DNA from: Brugia malayi
Taxonomy: Eukaryota; Nematoda; Chromadorea; Rhabditida; Onchocercidae
Direction: 5' to 3'
DNA: 64,000 bases
NCBI RefSeq assembly: GCF_000002995.4
Contig: NW_025062478.1
Location: forward strand, 620,001-684,000
The notes below the pieces were generated by a model. The model was not told the origin of the DNA. It did not search any database and saw only the letters and a program-made list of their open reading frames with translations. Within the stretch, counting starts at the first letter, position 1. Every line of letters begins with the position of its first letter. Below are positions 58,838 through 64,000 of the stretch, one piece after another. The position numbers and the translations under genes were made by a program.

Positions 58838-61800
58838 TTAATCTTCAGGAACTAAAGTATCATTTTTCATTCGATAACCTCTATCATCAAACTCTGATAG
58901 GGATGATGCATAAGTTGAATTCCAATCTCGCATGAAAATTTTTTCATTTAAATTAAGAATTATTTCCGAATTTAATGTCGTGTTATGTTGTCGAATTACA
59001 ACGCTGGCGCCTGCAGTATTGATAAAGTAATCAGCTGACCAGTTCGATGTGCCTATAATAGTGATAGAATGCAAAAAACTACGAAAAGTACTATAGCACT
59101 TTTATTTTGGCAAGAATTGACTAATAGAATTCTACTTTCTCAAAGTTAACTAATTCAAGTTGTTCGATTCATTGCCGTGCATAAACGAAAACTTGTTCAA
59201 ATTTTCTATACAACCGAAGATTATGTAAGAGAATCTAAGGTGTCATCTTTTAACAAATGATAATTGACGAATACAAAATACATTGCTCAAAAACGAAGAC
59301 AATGCATAGGTAATTTTTAAGAAATTTTTCTCAGAAATTTTTTTACACATTTTAGAAATTAAATAAAAAATACCAATTAAAGCACTGTTATCAGTAACCA
59401 TATATTTTGCATGATTTACACGAGCGTATGGAATGTTTTTCTGATCGCCTATCGTTGGTACTATGAATATACGTACTTCAATAGAACCCGTTGTATCCGG
59501 CACACAAATTAGCTTTCTTTCTGCAACTTCAAAACTTGCCACAAAAATTTCATTTAAATAATTCAATATCACCGACTTAAAATGCTCCAATTCTTATTTG
59601 TTGCTCGGAAACGCTTTCGGAAAAAAAAAAGTTTTTCATAGATCCAGAATTTCACAGATCCAGAAGATCCAGAAAAAGTTTTTCACAGTTTAGCAGCAAG
59701 ATCCAGAATTCTTTTTAAAAATTTTACTTTTTGTATCATAAGTTCGTTTGCAGGGTAAAGTTGAGGTAATGACTGCTAATGACTTCAAAAAAGCAAATAA
59801 TGACGGTCGCGTAGTTTTCCATTTGCTTATTAATAATTTCACTTTAATACCATTGTATGCGGCTTTTCGCAAAGCATCATCGATAACAGGCCAGTATCTG
59901 CCAAACAAAAACCAGAAATCAAGAAAGTACCTTTCAAAGGAAAAAAAAAATCAACAAAAAAGGGGAAAAAAAAAAGAGAAAAGGAAGAAAAACGAAAGAA
60001 AGAAAAAATTGAAGAAAAAAAAATCAAAGTCAAAAACTACATACCTATTATTTGCTAAATATAAGGTAGTCGGGAAGTAATCCATCACTGATATATGTAT
60101 AAATTTTCGAGCAGTATTGATAACATGCAAAATTGCACTAAGATCATTCATACGACCTCTGGTACAAAAAGCTGGTGGTGCACTCTGCAAAATACATTCG
60201 TCTTTTGGAAAAACAGAAAATAAAGAAGAAATTAAAATAAATAATATATTATTGAATTAGCTCAAATACTTATTATCAAATATCAGAATAATCTTTAATT
60301 ATTAAAAGATTAAAAGAACGTAAAAGATGTGATACACAGAGATAAAGCAATGAATAACATAATTATGAGTTACTTTAGGGCTGAATAGGTTAACCTTACT
60401 ATATAACCATCTTGTTATTTCATTTGAAATGATTGATAACTGCAACATGGGAAAATTACCGAAATGTAAACATTATTTTGTTCACCGTTAAGCGTAGTTA
60501 CCATCGGATTTTTAGCGTTATAAGGAGTTGCTAGCTCGTTTGGCCATGACGATGGTAATTTCTTACCTGGTGCACCCATTTCCCAATAAACATTCATCAC
60601 TTTCATTAAATCTTCTGCTAAACGCTCACAATTGAATACGCCGACACCAAGTTCTTTCACCTTAAAACACTAAATTCAAACTAATATAAGACATTTCTAA
60701 ACTTTTCTAAATTTTTATTTCAAAAAGAAAAATCTCCTTAGAACTTATAAAAACAGTGTAAAAACCTTCTCAGTCCAAATATGTCAGAGTTCATAAACTA
60801 ATGAATTTTTGCTGATCAATAAGTAGCTGCGTCATTTTAGTTTTCTCAAAATTTTCGAGTGTGTCGATAAAAAACAATATTTTTGATTCACCATAAAAAT
60901 TTAGCTACACTTATCCTTATCCTAATTACTATACTACAACAAGTTTTAAGACCTGTGTTAAAGATCTCCAGTCAAGATTAGCCGATCCCAAATAAAAATG
61001 CTTCGAATCGACTATCCAAAACTTCGTATGTAATACTCCTGCAAAATTATGAGCTAAATAAAATGAATTTTAAATGAATGAATAACCCAGTAAATTTAAG
61101 TGCCTCAAAATTGTGTTATCTTAGAACTTGTGAAATTATATAGTAATTTTATGAGTTTTTTTATTAGTGCACTTGATAATTCAAGTAACGATTTATGGAA
61201 TCAGCTATTTTAATGTTAATTTAAATACAGAACGAATAAAATTAAGTATGTCAAAATTTAATTTATAAACTTACCACTACCAAACCAATTCGAAAAATTT
61301 AAACTGCGCACTTCAGCCAGTTTCTCACTTTCTAATGTTCTGGTCTCATTATTATTTTTTGCGTCTTGAACAATTCGCAATTTGATGCCTTTTTTTGCTG
61401 CTTCAATCAATGCATTGTATATATCAGCACCCTTAAAAAATACATAAAAATCAAAGAATATAAGTTCGACAGAATCTCAAGGATTAAAATAGCACTCCAA
61501 ATTTTGTCTGTAATTTTTCTAGATGTGTTGAAATTAATTAATATGAATAGTTAGTTATTTGTCTAATAAAAAATTGTTATTAAACATTATTAAGTTTGAA
61601 AACAAACATCTTGAGTTGATGGACCTCTATATGAGCCAGTATTTTCTGAAAGTAAACTCCAGTAAAATGATGCGATATCAATCGACTTTTCAGCTGAACC
61701 AATTAATCGTTTCCATATTTCAGTTGTTGAAGGAAAATTTGACTGCACAGGATAAGTCATATTTTCGGGTATTGATTCCACAAAATGAAATCTAAAATTT

Positions 61801-62690
61801 ATATTTCCTCAATGAAATAGCTAAAAATAATTTTTGCATAAACTTAATATGAAAAAAGCAATGATTTATCCTACATTTCAAAAAAAAAAAAGCTTACACC
61901 ACCTATATATACATCTCTTAATCCTAATATAGGTTAAAATTTCAGCAACGCATCAGCTTTTTTCAAACATTTATAATAAAAAACTACCATTATCAATCTC
62001 TGTCAAATTTCAAATTCAATTCTTTTAAAGTGGACTTTCTATTTTTTTTTTTATAGGAAATGTAATAAAATTAAAATTAAGTTGAAAAATATTCCGAGAA
62101 AAATTTTTATGAACATATGGAAAAGTATAGTGACAAATTATCACTTTACATGATTTAATAACTTTTAGTCAAATTAAAATTACAAGTGTATCATCATTAA
62201 ACATTCATTACCTAAATACATTATCAGTTGTTACTCATCGACTGTATTCTATGACAATAATTTAAGTAAACATTTTATACACGAAAATAATAAATGAAAA
62301 TATTGAAAAAAAAAATAAATAAAAATAAAAATGGAAATAAAACTAACTCGCAATTTTGTTGGCATGACTTATTGGAAAAGAGAAGCTTGGATGATGCTCC
62401 GGTCCAATTCAACGATAAGCCATATTTACTTGATGCCAAGAAGAGAAATACCTAAATGAAATATTCAAATTATACACAATAAGAAATTTAGAATATTTGA
62501 ATAAAGAAAAAAAAAAAAAGAAAGAAAAGAAATTATTTTCAAAAATGATACAATAAATTTTGTTATAGTTGTAAAAATTGTGCAATTAATATAAATAGGA
62601 AAAGAATATGTGAGCAGTTTGAAGAGAGTAAAAAGATTGATAAAAATTTGAAAGATTAATAAAACTTACCTTTGTACAAAGGGTACACAT
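58838..62690 (-). CDS. PLD3/PLD4-type phospholipase D superfamily protein
   Basis: Mammalian PLD3/PLD4 are lysosomal type II membrane 5'-exonucleases; the same activity here is inferred. Exons in transcript order: 62690-62670 (candidate), 62451-62348, 61791-61608, 61431-61275, 61038-60953, 60660-60460, 60184-60045, 59897-59774, 59575-59374, 59052-58838. Phases fit and give 477 residues (human PLD3 490). Landmarks are [25 protein letters not shown] motif 1 [12 protein letters not shown] with [52 protein letters not shown] motif 2 [13 protein letters not shown] with [11 protein letters not shown], and [11 protein letters not shown]. Both HxKxxxxD triads are intact. Three donors are weak (GTCATT, GTCTTA, GTTTGT). 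The short first exon gives MCTLCTK then VFLFLASS. A second phase-compatible 5' exon with a membrane anchor lies at 63462-63348. Confidence 0.92.
59631..59711. repeat. Short tandem GATCCAGA repeat in a PLD-like intron
   Basis: GATCCAGA occurs four times in about 75 bp, together with two copies of AAAGTTTTTCA.AG. It lies in the intron between exons 59897-59774 and 59575-59374. Confidence 0.8.
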
Positions 62691-63058
62691 TCCGGATAAC
62701 TTTCAGAATATTTCCATTTTACCGTATAACACCATCCGGAAATGAATTAAGCCATTCCCATTGTTAGCAATTCTTCATGTTTAAATTTCAAAAAAAAAAA
62801 AAAAAAAGGAAAACTCTAAGAAAGCAATATTTGCAATCATAATAAACTCTTTGAGATATTGAAGTAACAGAGAGCAGGTATATGAAGAGAATTAGAGATT
62901 GTTCGAATAGGAGAGAATGGTAGGCTTTGATAGAATTAGTGAGATAATATGTTAACTCTTGTTATAGTTGTAAAATTTGAATAATCATAGAGAGGAAAAT
63001 AGTATGAGTAATTGAAGAGAGAAGAAAGACTGATAAAAAATTGAAAAGATAATATTGG
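62555..63058. repeat. Diverged direct repeat pair upstream of the PLD-like coding exons
   Basis: TTGTTATAGTTGTAAAA followed by AATA..GAGG/AGGAAAA, GAAGAGAG, AGACTGATAAAAA and TTGAAA at about 62558-62660 recurs at about 62957-63053 with substitutions and small indels. Copies are about 400 bp apart; the candidate first exon 62690-62670 lies just beyond the first. Confidence 0.6.
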
Positions 63059-63347
63059 AATTAAATGGTGGTTATTAATTATGATAATCATTAAGAGCGA
63101 AAAATGAAGCATTTAAATGTTACTTTTAAGGATTTTTAAATTAGTGAGAAGAAAACTTTAGAGTAAGTATGAAAGTATAAGTTAGTTCTAAGTAATTAAG
63201 TTTAGTAAATTATCAAAAAATAAAATAAATAAATTAATTAATTAAAATTAATTTACATAGTGCTGCTTTAAAATTGATAAGGTTTGGCCTATCTCATAAC
63301 AAAATTTAGTCTATTTGGCTTATCATGTTTGGCCCTATCTCATTGAC

Positions 63348-63462
63348 TGTTATCCTAGCCAGAAGATGGCAACTGTCACTTGGATGAAAAAGCATGGACA
63401 ATAGCGCAAATAAAGCGGTAATTGCACCGAACCATTGAAATAATATATCTTTAGTATAATAT
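63348..63462 (-). CDS. Candidate distal 5' exon of the PLD-like gene (membrane anchor)
   Basis: On the minus strand, TTGCAG precedes an open exon reading YYTKDILFQWFGAITALF, then ALLSMLFHPSDSCHLLARIT, then a weak donor GTCAAT. It enters with two bases borrowed from an earlier exon and leaves in phase 0, which fits the next PLD-like exon (62451-62348). A Trp-flanked hydrophobic segment at this position matches the type II anchor of PLD3. The first exon carrying the ATG would be further upstream, possibly outside the window. Confidence 0.45.
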
Positions 63463-64000
63463 CTGCAATTTTCAGTCTTTGATTTTCTTTTTTTCCATCT
63501 TTCTATAATAGTTGCTAGGTGAGATTTTATTTTTTAAATATCCAAGAAGCATAAAGTGCTTAGGTGGAGGAATATTTTGAAGCTTAAAGTTATAATCGTT
63601 ATTTTGAAAACAACTATGTATCCTAGCCAGAAGTATTCTAGCCTCATTAGCTTGATTATCAATAAAATTAATGAAATTCTAGACTATTTTATTATTATTT
63701 ATTTTTTTTTTTGAACTAATGAGGCTAAAAAAAAATAAGCCTAAGCCTAGTTAAGTAGTGATTACATGAAGTATTTTTTTATTTGTGCTTCGATAACTTT
63801 ACATTACTTCCTTTTTCATTTTCCGACTTTCATCTTTTTATTTATGTATATCCTTTTACATAAGTTTTTTCATATTTTAATGAAAATTTTTAAACAATCA
63901 GATTTAATTAGTCAAAAATTTATTATTCAATTTCATTTCAAAAAATTCCCACTGAAAAGACTTAGAATCTCTTCTTTTTGTTGCAACAAAAAAAAAAAAA
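63463..64000. other. Window end, AT-rich
   Basis: No gene was recognised. TATCCTAGCCAGAAG at about 63619 repeats the wording at about 63351. TAGCCTCATTAG at about 63634 faces its complement at about 63716, forming a small inverted repeat. Confidence 0.45.

Noticed and set aside
62670..62760. Coding-like frame reading [20 protein letters not shown]
   Set aside because: It ends in a phase that cannot join the next PLD-like exon, and no acceptor precedes it; the phase-0 reading with MCTLCTK fits instead.

Overview
The window is nuclear DNA from an AT-rich nematode, most likely a clade III or filarial-type parasite. The genes have many short exons, GT-AG introns with TTTCAG-like acceptors, long A/T runs and best remembered matches to animal proteins. 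The species call is inference from composition, gene structure and protein family. No rRNA, tRNA, spliced-leader RNA, CRISPR array, plasmid-type element or intact transposase was recognised.

Layout, left to right. (1) 463-4628 (+): THUMPD2-type RNA guanine-N2 methyltransferase. (2) 9996-14338 (+): complete alpha-1,6-fucosyltransferase (fut-8), 11 exons, 592 residues. (3) 22636-26056 (-): GT92/DUF23 glycosyltransferase, 7 exons, 576 residues, convergent with fut-8. (4) 27.2-30.35 kb: a nest of related AT-rich repeats, some inverted, with relatives at 15.9-16.2 and 38.8-39.2 kb. (5) 31605-33108 (+): small unrecognised multi-pass membrane protein. (6) 33441-34469 (-): bHLH and half of a PAS domain from a HIF/SIM/NPAS-type transcription factor, with no further PAS exons in the window. 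(7) 37.37-38.28 kb: GCATGC-containing tandem array. (8) 40027-42652 (+): kinesin light chain coiled coil and first TPRs, broken by a 28-bp fold-back, followed at 43429-43635 by a likely kinesin-light-chain tail exon on the opposite strand. (9) 43.77-46.26 kb: long imperfect inverted repeat. (10) 49579-55091 (+): NO66/RIOX1-type JmjC oxygenase, 16 exons, 738 residues. (11) 55614-57440 (-): COMTD1-like O-methyltransferase, 260 residues. (12) 58838-62690 or further (-): PLD3/PLD4-type protein with two HKD motifs and two possible 5' exons.

The genes are mostly unrelated housekeeping or signalling functions. The exception is fut-8 beside a GT92 enzyme. In C. elegans the GT92 enzyme GALT-1 galactosylates the core alpha-1,6-fucose that FUT-8 adds, so the two could be consecutive steps of one N-glycan pathway. 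The most unusual region is 40-46.3 kb, where kinesin light chain looks split, partly inverted and marked by two palindromes of very different size.

Exon coordinates were derived by eye from splice consensus, reading-frame phase and family alignment recalled from memory. Phases were checked for every junction quoted unless stated otherwise.
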